NCBI GenBank assembly: GCA_905221605.1
Contig: CAJNDS010002632.1
Location: 158,115-222,114, forward strand
Source: Symbiodinium natans
Lineage: Eukaryota; Sar; Dinophyceae; Suessiales; Symbiodiniaceae
DNA length: 64,000 bases
Reading direction: 5' to 3'
This document shows positions 11,553 to 22,127 of this stretch, one piece after another. Within the stretch, counting starts at the first letter, position 1, and each line of letters starts with the position of its first letter. The notes below the pieces were generated by a model that was not told the DNA's origin, did not search any database, and saw nothing but the letters and a program-made list of their open reading frames with translations. The position numbers and the translations under genes were made by a program.

Positions 11553-12123
11553 ACCCTAAACCCTAAACCCCAAAAGCAAAATCATGCCCATCCTCTTCGT
11601 GCCGTGGCTGCTTCTCTTTGTCCGAACTCCTGGAAGATCAGCAGATCAGATCTTGCAGGCGGGTTCGGCGCCCTCCCTACACCCTAAACCCTAAGCCCTA
11701 AGCCCTAAACCCTAAACGCTAAACCCTAAACCCGAAACCCGAAACCCTAAACCCTAAACCCTAACGCTGTAGTAGGGATGTGGGGTCCAGGGCTTAGGGC
11801 CCAAAAGCCCTAACGCCCACACCTCGGAGCCCTAAACCCTAAACCCTGAACCCTAAACCCGAAACCCTCTAAAGTTTTAGGGTTTAGGGTTTAGGGGGCC
11901 AGGGTTTAGGGTTTAGGGTTCTAGACTTTAGGGCTTAGGGTTTAGGACGAATGCCACAGGGTGGCGTCGTATTAGGGCTTGGGGCTTAGGGCACCTCTCA
12001 CAGCCCGCAATCGCCCTTACCCTAAACCCCAAGGCCTAAACCCTCAACCCCTCAACCCCTAAACCCTACCTTTCAGCTATGCCCCAAAAAACTATGGAGA
12101 ACCGGGGTTCCATACTTCCGCAG
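9661..12123. repeat. Telomeric mosaic with homogenised variants
   Basis: CCCTAAA at 9770-9852, 10215-10258 and 11161-11230; TTTAGGG at 9978-10088 and 10672-10735. Variant blocks: CCCCTAAG 10431-10540, TTCAGGG 10905-10975, CCCTCAA 11490-11560. Unique islands (9855-9960, 10262-10340, 10570-10675, 10741-10830, 11030-11155, 11232-11340, 11583-11680) are each open in some frame, on mixed strands. None is long enough to be convincing. Confidence 0.85.
10431..10540 (+). repeat. 8-bp variant array (CCCCTAAG)n
   Basis: About 13 copies of CCCCTAAG with one CTCCTAAG. Nearly uniform. Confidence 0.9.
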
Positions 12124-12410
12124 GGCCCTAAAGGCCCCAAAAGGCCCTAAAGCCCTTAAAGGCCCGAAAGGCCCTTAAAGGCCCGAAAGGCCCTGAAAGG
12201 CCCTAAAGGCCCCTCAAGGCCATCAGGCCCTGAAGGCCCCTCAAGGCCCTGAAGGCCCCTCAAGCCCCTCAAGCCCCTCAAGACCCTCAAGGCCCTCAAG
12301 GCCCTCAAGGCCCTCAAGGCCCTCAAGGCCCTCAAGGCCCTCAAGGCCCTCAAGGCCCTGAACCCTGAACCCTGAACCCTGAACCCTGAACCCTGAACCC
12401 TGAACCCTTC
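12124..12410 (+). repeat. Degenerate minisatellite (GGCCCTCAA)n
   Basis: Irregular GGCCCTAAA/GGCCCGAAA/GGCCCTGAA units sharpen into about nine uniform 9-bp GGCCCTCAA copies (12280-12358). These are followed by CCCTGAA heptamers (12357-12410). It looks like a telomere-type unit that acquired GG and was then amplified. The minus-strand open frame over it is Leu/Arg low complexity and not a gene. Confidence 0.88.
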
Positions 12411-13840
12411 CTGCCAGGAGGTCGTCCGCGTCAGCGGCACTGGCGCTTGTAGCAGGTCCAGGCCTGCTAAGGCTTCCGACGGCTTCGAGTTTATGGGGTT
12501 TAGGCGCTATAGACCTTGTAGGGTTTAGGGTTGAGGGTTTGGGGGTTTAGGGTTTCGGGTTTAGGGCTTCGGGTTTGGGGTTTAGGGTTTAGGGTTTAGG
12601 GTTTAGGGTTGGGGTTTAGGGCTTCGGGTTTAGGGTTTTCCGCTGCGCAGTTTAGGGCCTAGGGCTTGTGGAGTTGGAATGTCTTAGAGGGGTTGTGAAA
12701 TCGGGGGAGGGGGTTGGTGTGAAAACAAGGTTTGCAGTGCTACATGGTTCTGTACGAAAATCGGTCTCAAGGTGCTTGCGCGAAGTGCCACCTAGGACCC
12801 AGGGTTCGTTGCTTCGCAGGGGGTTTAGGGTCTAGGGCTTGGGACTCATAGGGTATAGGTTTTAGGGTCTTAGGATGTCCTAAACCCAAAACCATAAACC
12901 CTAAACCGTAGAGGCTAGCTTCAAAACAAGCGAACCCTAAACCCTAAACCCTAAACCCTAAACCCTAAACCCTAAACCCTAAACCCTTTGCAGAGTTGCA
13001 GGGGAATCGCACGCCATACCGCGTGGAATCCCATGAGGTGGAAGCCTGCTCTTGCATGTCTGCAGGGTTTAGGGTTCAGGGTTCAGGGTTCAGTGTTTAG
13101 GGTTTAGGGTTTAGGGTTTAGGGTTTAGGGCTTAGGGTTTAGGGTTTAGGGTTTAGGGTTTAGGGTTTAGGGTCCGTCGCATCCATGCTGCAGTGGGCCT
13201 GCCGCCGCGCAAAGGTCTTTGCGGTTTTTAAGGGACAGCAGCCCAGATACTTTAGAAGCCCAGTTCATGAACCCCCTGACCCCAAAAAACCATTGTAGGG
13301 TTTAGGGTTAGGGGTTTAGGGTTTAGGGTTTAGGGTTTAGGGTTTAGGGTTTAGGGTTTAGGGTTTAGGGTTTAGGGTTTAGGGTTTAGGGTTTAGGGTC
13401 GAGGGTTTAGGGTTCAGGGTTTAGGGCTTAGGAATCCGAAGGCCCAACTGGAGCCGGCCTGTCTGCGCCGTAGCCGGTTTCGGCTGGTCCTCCTTTCAAG
13501 GGGTTCCGAGGGTTTATAGGCTTAGGGTCACAAGGGTTTAGGGTCTAGGGTTTGGGGTTTAGGGTTTAAGGTTTAGGGTTTAGGGTTTGGGGACAGTTTT
13601 GGGGACGATTATGGCCGAGACCCCCCCCCCCAGGCCCCCCCAAAAGGGACTCGAAGTGTAGACGACGACCGAGATAGTGCTTACGGGGGTTGAGGGACGA
13701 CACTGTAGTGACCCAGTGTGTAGAGTTTAGGGTTCAACCCTGGGGCTTTCGGGTTTAGGGTTTAGGGTTTAGGGTTTAGGGTTTAGGGTTTAGGGTTTTT
13801 ACATCCAAACCGATAAGACATCGAGCCCCTGGAACCCGAG
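12411..13840. repeat. Telomeric mosaic with open islands
   Basis: TTTAGGG tracts at 12580-12612, 13066-13172, 13297-13420 and 13755-13797; CCCTAAA at 12934-12985. The island 12669-12828 is open for over 50 codons on plus. Islands 12991-13068 and 13177-13300 are also open on plus. Individually these are compatible with chance, and I recognise no family. Confidence 0.8.
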
Positions 13841-14160
13841 CTCCTAACGAGTTTCCGAGGACGCCCAAGTCCCCAACATCCGAAACCACAAGAAGAAAAC
13901 TCTAAGGGTAGCTATACGGGTCTTCATATGGGTGGTTGTCAAAATCATGGTCCCTTTTTGGATCCCTAATATAATACGGCACCTAGTATTTAGGGTACCC
14001 CAAAAGGGATCATAATTTTGACACCTCCTTGCGAAGGGTCTGAAGTCTGCGCTCTTGGGCTGTATAGGGTAGGTATATGAGGGGTGTATCAGGGGTCCCT
14101 TTTTAAGGGCCCATACTAATACTAAGGGACCATACGAAGGGACCATGTAACTACACTAAG
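13841..14160 (-). mobile_element. F1-like element with nested hairpin F5
   Basis: Read on the minus strand, 14154-14025 follows the F1 order: TACATGGTCCCTT, GGGCCCTTAAAAAGGGACC, a TACACCCC block, CAAGGAGGT. The F1 sequence is then broken by an 85-bp perfect-style hairpin (13938-14022) just after GGAGGT. This is a nested insertion, so F5 arrived after F1. A minus-strand frame of 100 codons over the region is incidental. Confidence 0.6.
13938..14022. mobile_element. Hairpin family F5 (85 bp)
   Basis: The left end GTCAAAATCATGGTCCCTTT and the reverse complement of the right end (GTCAAAATTATGATCCCTTT) match at 18 of 20 positions. The middle is AT-rich. It is MITE-like, with no coding capacity. 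Confidence 0.65.
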
Positions 14161-14251
14161 AAAACCCTGTGCCTTAATTAAACCCTAGACCCTACATGCA
14201 TGGAGCGAGCTGGAGTGTGGCTGAGAGGGTTTGAATAGTTTGTGCAAACTC

Positions 14252-14369
14252 TTAGGGTTTAGGGTTTAGGGTTTAGGGTTTAGGGTTTAGGGTTTAGGGT
14301 TTAGGGTTTAGGGTTTAGGGTTTAGGGTTTAGGGTTTAGGGTTTAGGGTTTAGGGTTTAGGGTTTAGGG
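14252..14369 (+). repeat. TTTAGGG array (~17 copies)
   Basis: A uniform heptamer run. At 14370-14390 it meets CCCTAAA through GTCGATTTA, a fusion-like junction. Confidence 0.95.
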
Positions 14370-14390
14370 TCGATTTACCCTAAACCCCCA

Positions 14391-15690
14391 ACACGAAACC
14401 CTAGACTGCAACCTCACCACACGACCTGAACCCTGAGTGTCACTCGCAGCGACAGAAGACCAACCAACCCTATCAGCAACTCGTCACAACTAAACCCTTA
14501 ACCCTAAACCCTAAACCCTAAACCCTACACCCCAAACCGTAAACCGAAAACCGTAAACCGTAAACCCTAACCCCAAAACCCTAAACCCTAAAACCTAAAC
14601 CTTAGAAACCCTAAGCCAACCTTGGTTCACATCACTTGGCCCGGCGCAATCTCACCTTACCTGGCCTAAGCACCTGCCAATCCTCTGCCATGTGCGCCCG
14701 CCCTTTAGGGTTTAGGGTTTAGGGTTTGGGGTTTAGGGTTTGGGGGTTAGGGTTTGGGGTTTAGGGTTTAGGGTTTAAAGGGTTTAAGGAAACCCTAAAA
14801 CCCTGAAACGCGAAAACCCTAAAACCCTAAACCCTGGTCCCTAAGAGGGTTTAGTAAACTTAGGGTTTAGGCTTTAGGGTTTAGATTTTAGGGTTTAGCG
14901 TTTGGGGCTTTTACGAGAAGTGCGAACATCCTTTGAAACCGAATGCTTAACCCTTGTAGGCTTGCGTAGGTTTAGGGTTTAGGGCTCAGGGCTTTACAGG
15001 GCTTCGCCCCAACCCCATATAGACCTCAAGGAACACCCTAAACCCTAAACTCTAACCCCTAAACCCTAAACCCTAAACCCTAAACTAAACCCTAAACCCT
15101 AAACTCTAACCCCTAAACCCTAAACCCTAAACCCTAACCCTAAACCCTATACCCAATGCAACACCGCGCCAGGAGGCTGGCCTGCGTCACTATCGTGTCG
15201 CGGGCCCAAGCCTGTGGGAGATAGTGCGGTTGAGGGTTTAGGGTTTAGGGTTTAGGGTTTAGGGCTTAGGGGTCCGGGGGCCCAGGGGGGTTAGGGTTTA
15301 GGAGGGTTTGGGATCTAGGGTTCCGGGGCTGAGGTAAACTGAAAACCTAACGTTAGAAGGGCGCAGGTCTGCCAATTGGCGTGGCGGTGCAGGAACTCAT
15401 AGATTCAACCTAAGTATAGTTTGGCCGTCCCCTTAGAAACCCTGTTTGATATGACTACAAATAGATCCCGACCCCTCTTTCGAATGAGGGGGGGGGGGGG
15501 GGGGTAAAGGGGGTTTAGTAATAGGGGAATGGTTAGCATTTGAGGTGACTGAAGATTTGGAAACTTAGGCCTTAGGGCTTTGGGATTCAGGGGCGTGTCG
15601 CGAGCGGCTATGGAGAAAGGGACGATAGGGATTTGGTGTAGGGCTCTTGAAAACTTCAGCGGGAACCCTGAACCCTAAACCCCAAACCCT
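14391..15690. repeat. Telomeric mosaic
   Basis: CCCTAAA/CCGTAAA at 14500-14610, TTTAGGG/TTTGGGG at 14705-14780, CCCTAAA at 15040-15148, TTTAGGG at 15233-15268, and a poly-G run at 15488-15504. Islands at 14390-14490, 14615-14705, 15149-15232, 15340-15480 and 15505-15660 show no supportable gene. Confidence 0.85.
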
Positions 15691-15696
15691 AAACCG

Positions 15697-15938
15697 TTTC
15701 CACATGAGCATCCTTTGCGACATGTCCCCATCATCAATCACGCCGGGAATTGTTATGTGTGGCGCGCCTGCTCCAGGTGGCTTGAGCAGTATGCGCGGTC
15801 GCAAGTTTGCGAACATCCTCACTCAGCCCAGCGACAGCATGGTCTACGCAGGCATGGATGTTGCCCCTCACGCACGAGCGCCAGAGCGCGACTTGGAGTC
15901 TCTAGCCTCAGCCGAACAAACCGTCTTCACTTACAAAT
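15697..15938 (+). CDS. Possible exon of unknown protein, ending at a GTAAGT donor
   Basis: About 80 codons are open without telomeric repeats. The frame includes a segment reading ITPGIVMCGAPAPGG, then RGRKFANIL and MDVAPHARAPERDLESL. It ends exactly at a consensus 5' splice site, GTAAGT at 15939-15944, after which the presumed intron runs into a 125-bp CCCTAAA array. An open frame of this length is not significant alone, and the donor adds support. The 5' edge is unclear; an acceptor-like ATGAG lies near 15705. A frame on the opposite strand (15822-15565) is also open. I do not recognise the family. Confidence 0.35.
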
Positions 15939-15955
15939 GTAAGTCGGGACACCAA

Positions 15956-16082
15956 CTAAACCCTAAACCCTAAACCCTAAACCCTAAACCCTAAACCCTA
16001 AACCCTAAACCCTAAACCCTAAACCCTAAACCCTAAACCCTAAACCCTAAACCCTAAACCCTAAACCCTAAACCCTAAACCG
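15956..16082 (+). repeat. CCCTAAA array (~17 copies), possibly intronic
   Basis: A uniform heptamer run starting 17 bp after the GTAAGT donor of the preceding possible exon. Confidence 0.95.
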
Positions 16083-16738
16083 AGCCCGGCACCTATATCC
16101 CGGTACCCTCAGCCCATGCCCTTCACTAAGCCTCCGTGCACTGCAGCCCCAAAGGAAATGTCCCCAAAACCGTCTAGACCCGAAACCGTAGACCCTCTAC
16201 AGCTTTAATGGTAACCTGGTAGACCCTACACACCCCAAACCCCAAACACTAAACCCTAAACCCTAAACCCTAAACCCTAAACCCTCAATCCCAAACCCCA
16301 AACCCCAAACCCTAAACCCTTGGTCCTCTCCAATTCTCCTGGCCAAGTTGAGCCCCTCGAAAGCTGCGGGGGACTCCAATTAGCTTGAAACTTTAAATCT
16401 GCCAAAGCCCGATAGGTTCGAAATGCGCACATCGTAATCTGAAACCCCTAAACCCTAAACCCTAAACCCTAAACCCTAAACCCTAAACCCTAAACCCTCA
16501 ACCCTCAACCCTCAACCCTAAACCGATCTTACACTTGGGCGCCTCGAACGCGGGAGTCCGGACAATACGCCAATGGGAGGCCTGTCGAGCAACAGCAAAG
16601 GAATTTAGGCCTGGGGCTTCGGGGTTTAGGGTTTAGGGTTTAGGGTTTAGGGTTTAGGGTTTAGGGTTTAGGGTTTAGGGTTTAGGGTTTAGGGTTTAGG
16701 GTTTTGGGCTATAGGCTTCAAGCACAACCACTTAGTTC

Positions 16739-17094
16739 TGCAACAATGCTGCAACCGGATACCAAGAGTTCTTAAGAGGGGCTTGGGGTTGAGGGTGTTA
16801 AGGTGTTAGGCTTTCGGCTTTCAGTTCCGGGAATAGTTAGGGATGAGGGTTCAGGATGGGGTTGGGGTTTTGGGGTGCTTTGCTCTGCGCTTTCTCTGCG
16901 ATCCACTATACCTGAAACTCCAACCCCAAAGTCTGCATCGCATGGTAGTTATTCACCCTAAACCCTAAACCCTACACCCTATACCCCAAAGAGGGGGGAG
17001 GGACGAATCCGAACCGCTGGTTGTCACGAACGCCGAGGCCCGTCGCTGCAACACTGCTGCAACCGAACGCGAGGAGTTCTTAAGAGGGGCTTGG
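16739..17094 (+). repeat. Local 50-bp duplication
   Basis: 16739-16788 and 17047-17094 share TGCAACA.TGCTGCAACCG, then GAGTTCTTAAGAGGGGCTTG, about 85 percent identical. Each copy is followed by a G-rich telomere-like stretch. It is a segmental duplication of an island with its telomeric edge. Confidence 0.75.
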
Positions 17095-19233
17095 GATTTT
17101 GGGATTGAAGGGATGTAGGGTTTGATTAGGGCTTAGGTGTTAGGGTTTAGGGTTTAGGGTCTAGGAACCCTGAACCCTGCGAAAGCAGAGAACTGCAGCT
17201 CAAAGTTTAAGCCACAAACCCTAACCCCTAAACCCCGAACCCATACTAGGAGGGTTCAAGGCTGCAAAAAAAAAAGCAAACAGAGTTGAGGCTCTGGAGC
17301 TACCCCTAAACCCTAAACCCTAAACCCTAAACCCTACAACCAGTTAGACAAGCCTTCTCCTCCAATGCTCGGTGCTGCCGAGTGGAGCGCCGATGTCGCA
17401 CCTGCTGCGTCAAACCCTATTTAAGCACTGAAACCTAAACCCGGAACCCCAAACTGTGAACTCTCAATCCTAAACCCTAATCCCTGAAACCGGAACCCTG
17501 AACCCAAAACCCTAAACCCCCTGGTTTCAGGGAAGCCCCCCCAGAGCACCTTCGCAATGGCTGGAGAAAAAGCAAAGAACAGCAGTTCAAAGTCTAAACC
17601 CTAAACCCTAAACCCTAAACCCTAAACCCTAAACCCTAAACCCTAAACCCTAAACCCTAAACCCTAAACCCTAAACCCTAAACCCTAAACTTAAACCCGG
17701 TAACAGGGCCACCCTCAGCCTTGAACACTCTTCGTGTAGGTTTAGGTTGTGGGGTTTTAGGGCTTTAGGCTTTGGCATACAAAGGTCGCAAGGTCCGAAA
17801 CCCTTAGAGGACAAGCGGTTCAAACTGACCAGCCATACCAGTTTAGGGTTTGACGATGGCTTCCTTAAGCCATAAACCCTAAACCATAGGGTTTAGGGTT
17901 TAGGGTTTAGGGTTTAGGGTTCAGGGTTTAGGGTTTAGGGTTTAGGGTTTAGGGTTTAGGGTTTAGGGTTTAGGGTTTAGGGTTCAGGGTTCAGGGTTTA
18001 GGGTTTAGGGTTTAGGGTTTAGGGTTTAGGGTTTAGGGCTTAAGGTTTACGGTTTAGGCTATAGTTCACCTTTCCGAAACCGCGGGCGAGAGGCCATGAG
18101 CTCTTCATCCACGCTCACGGCGCTGCTGCTGCTGCTGGTACTGCTGCTTCCTTGGCCGCCCGGAGATGTCAAAGTTTGGGGTTTAGGGTTTAGGACGTGG
18201 GCGGGTTAGGGTTTGGGTTCAGGGGTTCAGGGGGTTAGAGGTTTAGGGGTTTAGAGGTTTAGGGTTTAGGGCATAGGGGTTTGAGCATTCTTGCCAGGTC
18301 CGGTGGTCAAACTCCTGTGGGATGTATATTCGTAAGCAGAGGGAACCCTCGACAGGTGACGCAGTCCTGAACCCTGAAGCCTTCATCGTAAGCCCTAAAC
18401 AGTTTAGGGCTTAGGGTTTTTAGGGTTTATGGTTTAGGGTTTAGGGTGTAGGGTTTAAGGCTCAGGGTTTAGGGTTAGGATTTAGGGCCCTAAACCCTCA
18501 ACACTGAACTCTTAACTGAAAGCAGGAACCATCTTAGGGTTCGGGGGTCTTGCAGTATGGCCGCATGACGTAGAGCAGGACGGCGCTGAGGGTTTTGGGG
18601 TTCTGTGTTTTGGGGTTTGGACCGTAACCCAAAATACACCCGGAACCTCCGTGCCGCCTAGACCATCAACTAACCCCATCCCAAACCCCTAATCTCACAA
18701 GTCCACACACTGAAAGGACGAACCCCAAACCCCCAGCCTCTCAACCACAAACTTCAAACCCTACACCCCCAAACCCTAACCCTCAACCGCCTCAACCCCC
18801 TAAAGCCCCAAACACCGACACTTAAACCCTAACCCTAAACCCTAAACCCTAAACCCTAAACCCCGAAACCCTAAACCCTAAACCCCAGAGCCCTGCCAAG
18901 CGCAAGAACGAGCCGCTACTGGAGCTCCTTGAACTCGCCGAGCTCTCGGAAGGCCTCGTCTTTGGGGTTTGGTCAAGGGGGGTTTAAGGTTTAGGGTTTA
19001 GAGTCTAGGGTTTAGGGTTTAGGGCTTCGGGTCCAGGGAATTAGGGTTTAGGGTTTAGGGTTTAGGGTTTAGGGTTTAGGGTTTAGGGTTTAGGGCTTCG
19101 GGTCCAGGGAATTAGGGTTTCGGGTCCAGGGATTAGGGTTTCGGGTCTAGGGTTCGGTGAGCCCACCCCCAGCCACCCCTCATGATCGATGTAGACATCG
19201 AGCTCGCGAAGCCCTGAACCGTTAGCTCGCGAA

Positions 19234-19378
19234 CCCTTTAGGGTTTAGGGTTTAGGGTTTAGGGTTTAGGGTTTAGGGTTTAGGGTTTAGGGTTTAGGGT
19301 TTAGGGTTTAGGGTTTAGGGTTTAGGGTTTAGGGGGTTTAGGGTTTAGGGTTTAGGGTTTAGGGTTTAGGGTTTAGGA
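19234..19378 (+). repeat. TTTAGGG array (~20 copies)
   Basis: Uniform heptamers with one octamer-type slip near 19332. A C-rich homopolymer follows at 19379-19404. Confidence 0.95.
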
Positions 19379-19629
19379 CCCCCCTTCCCCCCCCCCCCCC
19401 CCCCGCCAGTACAACGGTAACACAAGATGAAGGACCCGAGTCCCCAAGCCCGAAACTTCCAAGCATCCCTAAACCCTAAACCCTAAACCCTAAACCCTAA
19501 ACCCTAAACCCGAGACCCTAGACCCTAGACCCTAGAACCCCAAACCCCAGACACTTTTAGCGATCTGCCGGCGGAGGAAGGGGATGAAAGGAGGGACTGG
19601 GGAAGGGTTTAGGGCTTTAGGGCTTTAGG

Positions 19630-19934
19630 GCTTAGGGGTTTCGGGGTTTCGGGGTTTAGGGGTTTAGGGGTTTAGGGGTTTAGGGGTTTAGGGGTTTAGG
19701 GGTTTCGGGGTTTCGGGGTTTCGGGGTTTCGGGGTTTCGGGGTTTAGGGGTTTAGGGGTTTAGGGGTTTAGGGGTTTAGGGGTTTAGGGGTTTAGGGGTT
19801 TAGGGGTTTAGGGGTTTAGGGGTTTAGGGGTTTAGGGGTTTAGGGGTTTAGGGGTTTAGGGGTTTAGGGGTTTAGGGGTTTAGGGGTTTAGGGGTTTAGG
19901 GGTTTAGGGGTTTAGGGGTTTAGGGGTTTAGGGT
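19630..19934 (+). repeat. 8-bp array with TTTAGGGG / TTTCGGGG blocks
   Basis: Octamers in blocks: two TTTCGGGG, about six TTTAGGGG, five TTTCGGGG, then about 24 TTTAGGGG. The block order records stepwise amplification of a point variant. Confidence 0.93.
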
Positions 19935-20929
19935 TTAGGGCTTTGATTTGAAGGCCCTACTTAGACTTCTGGAAGTGGTAGGGCTTTAGGGCTTTAGGGT
20001 TCTAGGGCTTTGGGGCTATTTAGGGTTCTAGAGTTTTGGGGGATGAGGGCTCGTGGTGTTGGGGCTGACGCTAAGCAGAAACCTGAACCCTTGAAGAACA
20101 TCCACAGTCAAGGCACGTGAGACCCGGCATCTGCGTCATGCTAACCGTGTAGTATGGGGGCCCAGGAAAGAGGTCCTCCGGACGAGGTGTAGGGTTTGGG
20201 GTTTAGGGATTAGGGTTTAGGGTCTAGGGGCTTAAAGAGTGAAAAGGGCGGGGGGGGGGGGGGGCTGCTTGGCTTAGGGGCTAGGGGCCAGGTACATCTT
20301 GAGCCCTCCGACCCTCTAGCAAAACCCTATGTCCTAAGGCCCTAAATCTGAAACCGGCAAAGCCCTAAACCTTGCAAACCTCAATATCCCAGACCCCTGA
20401 ACACTAAAGACCCTTAGGACTTAGGTCTAGGATTCCAAGTATGGGCCCTTGATTGGGGTCCCTTGCTATAGAACCCTTATATACACTACACAGAATATGG
20501 GCCCAAACATCGGATCCCTTTTTGCAAGGGTAAGGGACCATACTCCATGGTACCCTAAACCCTCAACCCTCAACCCTCAACCCTCAACCCTAAACCCTAA
20601 ACCCTAAACCCTAAACCCTAAACCACCCTAAACCCTAAACCCCACCCAACTGCCGGGTCCTCTTCCTCTCTCAAGCGGTGGCTACACCGCAGGCCCCCAT
20701 CTCGAGGGAATGGGGGGGGGTTTGGGCCACTCAGGGCTCAGGGAGCCTGAACCTACAAGGCATGATGTTTAGGGTTTAGAGTTTATGGTTTTAGGGTTTA
20801 GCTTTTAGGGTTCGTGGTTTAGGGTTGTGTTAGGGTTTAGGGTTTAGGGTTTAGGGTCAGAATGCAGTAAGTGGAGGGGATTGCGCCCCAAACTAAACCC
20901 AGCACCCTTGGGGAAGCAACGTGTAGGCC
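19935..20929. repeat. Telomeric mosaic with F1 relic
   Basis: Degenerate TTTAGGG variants (19935-20230), a G run (20251-20264), an F1-like segment (20440-20553), CCCTCAA/CCCTAAA (20561-20645) and TTTAGGG variants (20765-20860). No gene seen. Confidence 0.8.
20440..20553 (+). mobile_element. Hairpin family F1, degenerate copy
   Basis: Shows TATGGGCCCTTGATTGGGG near its left end, CCCTTATATACACTACAC in the middle and TAAGGGACCATACTCCATGG at the right end, in F1 order. The ends are eroded. Confidence 0.5.
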
Positions 20930-21235
20930 GCGTGGCTGTGTGCAGAGTGCCATGTCAACTATCCTGTGCCCCCTGCCTTCGGGCTTGTGGTTTCGTGTAC
21001 GTGCCCTAAACCGAAGGCCTCCAACAACGTTGTGAGCGCGCTGCTTGTGGATTGTGACGCGGCCTGTGCGGCATGCCTTTCGTTTGAGCCGGATATTTGC
21101 GAGGGTGGAACTGCGCGAGAGTTTGGCATCCAGTTCGGGTTTAGGGTCGAGACTCTAAGCCCACAGCCCCTAAGCCCTAGACCCTGCCCTACATGCCGAC
21201 TAAGCCACTGAAGCCCTGAAATTAACGGGCATCAG
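20930..21235 (+). other. GC-rich island, weak open frame
   Basis: A frame of 81 codons (20966-21211) has a Cys-rich stretch reading LLVDCDAACAACLSFEPD and then runs into telomere-like codons. No family is recognised. The base composition changes sharply to AT-rich at about 21240, so this may be the edge of an insertion. Confidence 0.25.
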
Positions 21236-21860
21236 GAGGGACCCTAGAAGGGATCACAAAGCACCAGACATCTCTGTAATTGTACCATTTTGCTTATTGT
21301 TACTTCAAGCGGATGAGAAATCTAGATGTGATAACAAAAACCTGTTCAATTTACAGATATATGTATGTATATTTGTTCAGTATTTTAGATATGGCTTCTT
21401 CTATGTATTTATTCGCGCTATATAATTCGTATCATGTTCATAATATTTCTTGAATATTCGTGATATATAAGAGTACGAAGGATATTTGCTATGAAGAAAT
21501 AAGATATTTGAGTTTTGATTTTTAATCAGACATTTTTGCAATCTTGAGTAATTTTGCAAGAATCATTTATGTAAAACATGTTATTTACCTGAAACATAGG
21601 ATATATGTACTGGATTGTTCGTAAGGGATATATTTAGGGAGTTAATATTGTTGGACTTTTCTTTTGATCTTTGCAAATCGTAATACTTTAAGAAGGATTC
21701 AAGGGAGAGTAGAATTGAAATGATTCTTGTGGATCATTGTAATCATTTCAAAAGTGTGTCAATATAGTTCTATATATAGATTAAAATTGGAGCGGCAGAT
21801 TTGTATACATATATATATATAATATAGATCCACTAGAAATGATTATGGGAGGTTCTTATT
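21236..21860. other. AT-rich island
   Basis: About 620 bp strongly enriched in A and T, without heptamer repeats or long open frames. It includes ATAT runs (21810-21825) and T-rich direct repeats such as ATATTTG. The contrast with the GC-rich surroundings suggests inserted DNA, for example organelle-derived sequence, an AT-rich intergenic remnant or a viral/plasmid fragment. I see no tRNA, rRNA or protein match. Confidence 0.6.
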
Positions 21861-21862
21861 GA

Positions 21863-21975
21863 TGGGGACCCTAAATCTCATTCCCCGTTTATTTTGTATA
21901 CCTTATGTAGTCCCTATATACCTCAGTAGCCCCTGAATAACCCGTAAGGTCCCCTATAAGGGCCCCTCCTCTATT
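21863..21975 (+). mobile_element. Dispersed family F3, copy 1
   Basis: Matches the reverse complement of 62085-62229 in order: GGGGACCCT, ATTCCCC, TAGTCCCTATATACCTC, AGTAGCCCCTGAATAACCC, TAAGGTCCC, GGGCCCCTCC. Non-coding. It is probably a short non-autonomous element related in style to F1. Confidence 0.6.
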
Positions 21976-22010
21976 TCCTTGAAACACTGAGCCCTGAGGC
22001 CTTCATCCTA

Positions 22011-22127
22011 AGCCCTAGACGCCCTAAACCCTAAACCCTAAACCCTAAACCCTAAACCCTAAACCCTAAACCCTAAACCCTAAACCCTAAACCCTAAACC
22101 CTAAACCCCATACATTCAGCCCTAGAC
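22011..22127 (+). repeat. CCCTAAA array with 10-bp direct-repeat edges
   Basis: About 12 CCCTAAA copies (22023-22107). AGCCCTAGAC occurs at 22011-22020 and again at 22118-22127. The repeat is partly telomere-like, so it is weaker evidence for a target duplication than the 30 kb case. Confidence 0.7.

Larger units (their letters stand above)
16083..19629. repeat. Telomeric mosaic
   Basis: CCCTAAA at 16250-16320, 16445-16523, 17300-17337, 17594-17692, 18820-18890 and 19468-19512; TTTAGGG at 16622-16702, 17886-18045, 18985-19095 and 19234-19378. Short G/C homopolymer runs occur (19388-19404). A 50-bp unit recurs at 16739-16788 and 17047-17094. A CTG/TGC-rich stretch is at 18118-18150. No gene can be supported in the islands. 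Confidence 0.85.

Noticed and set aside
12156-12440. 94-codon minus frame rich in ALR repeats
   Set aside because: It is a translation of the GGCCCTCAA minisatellite.
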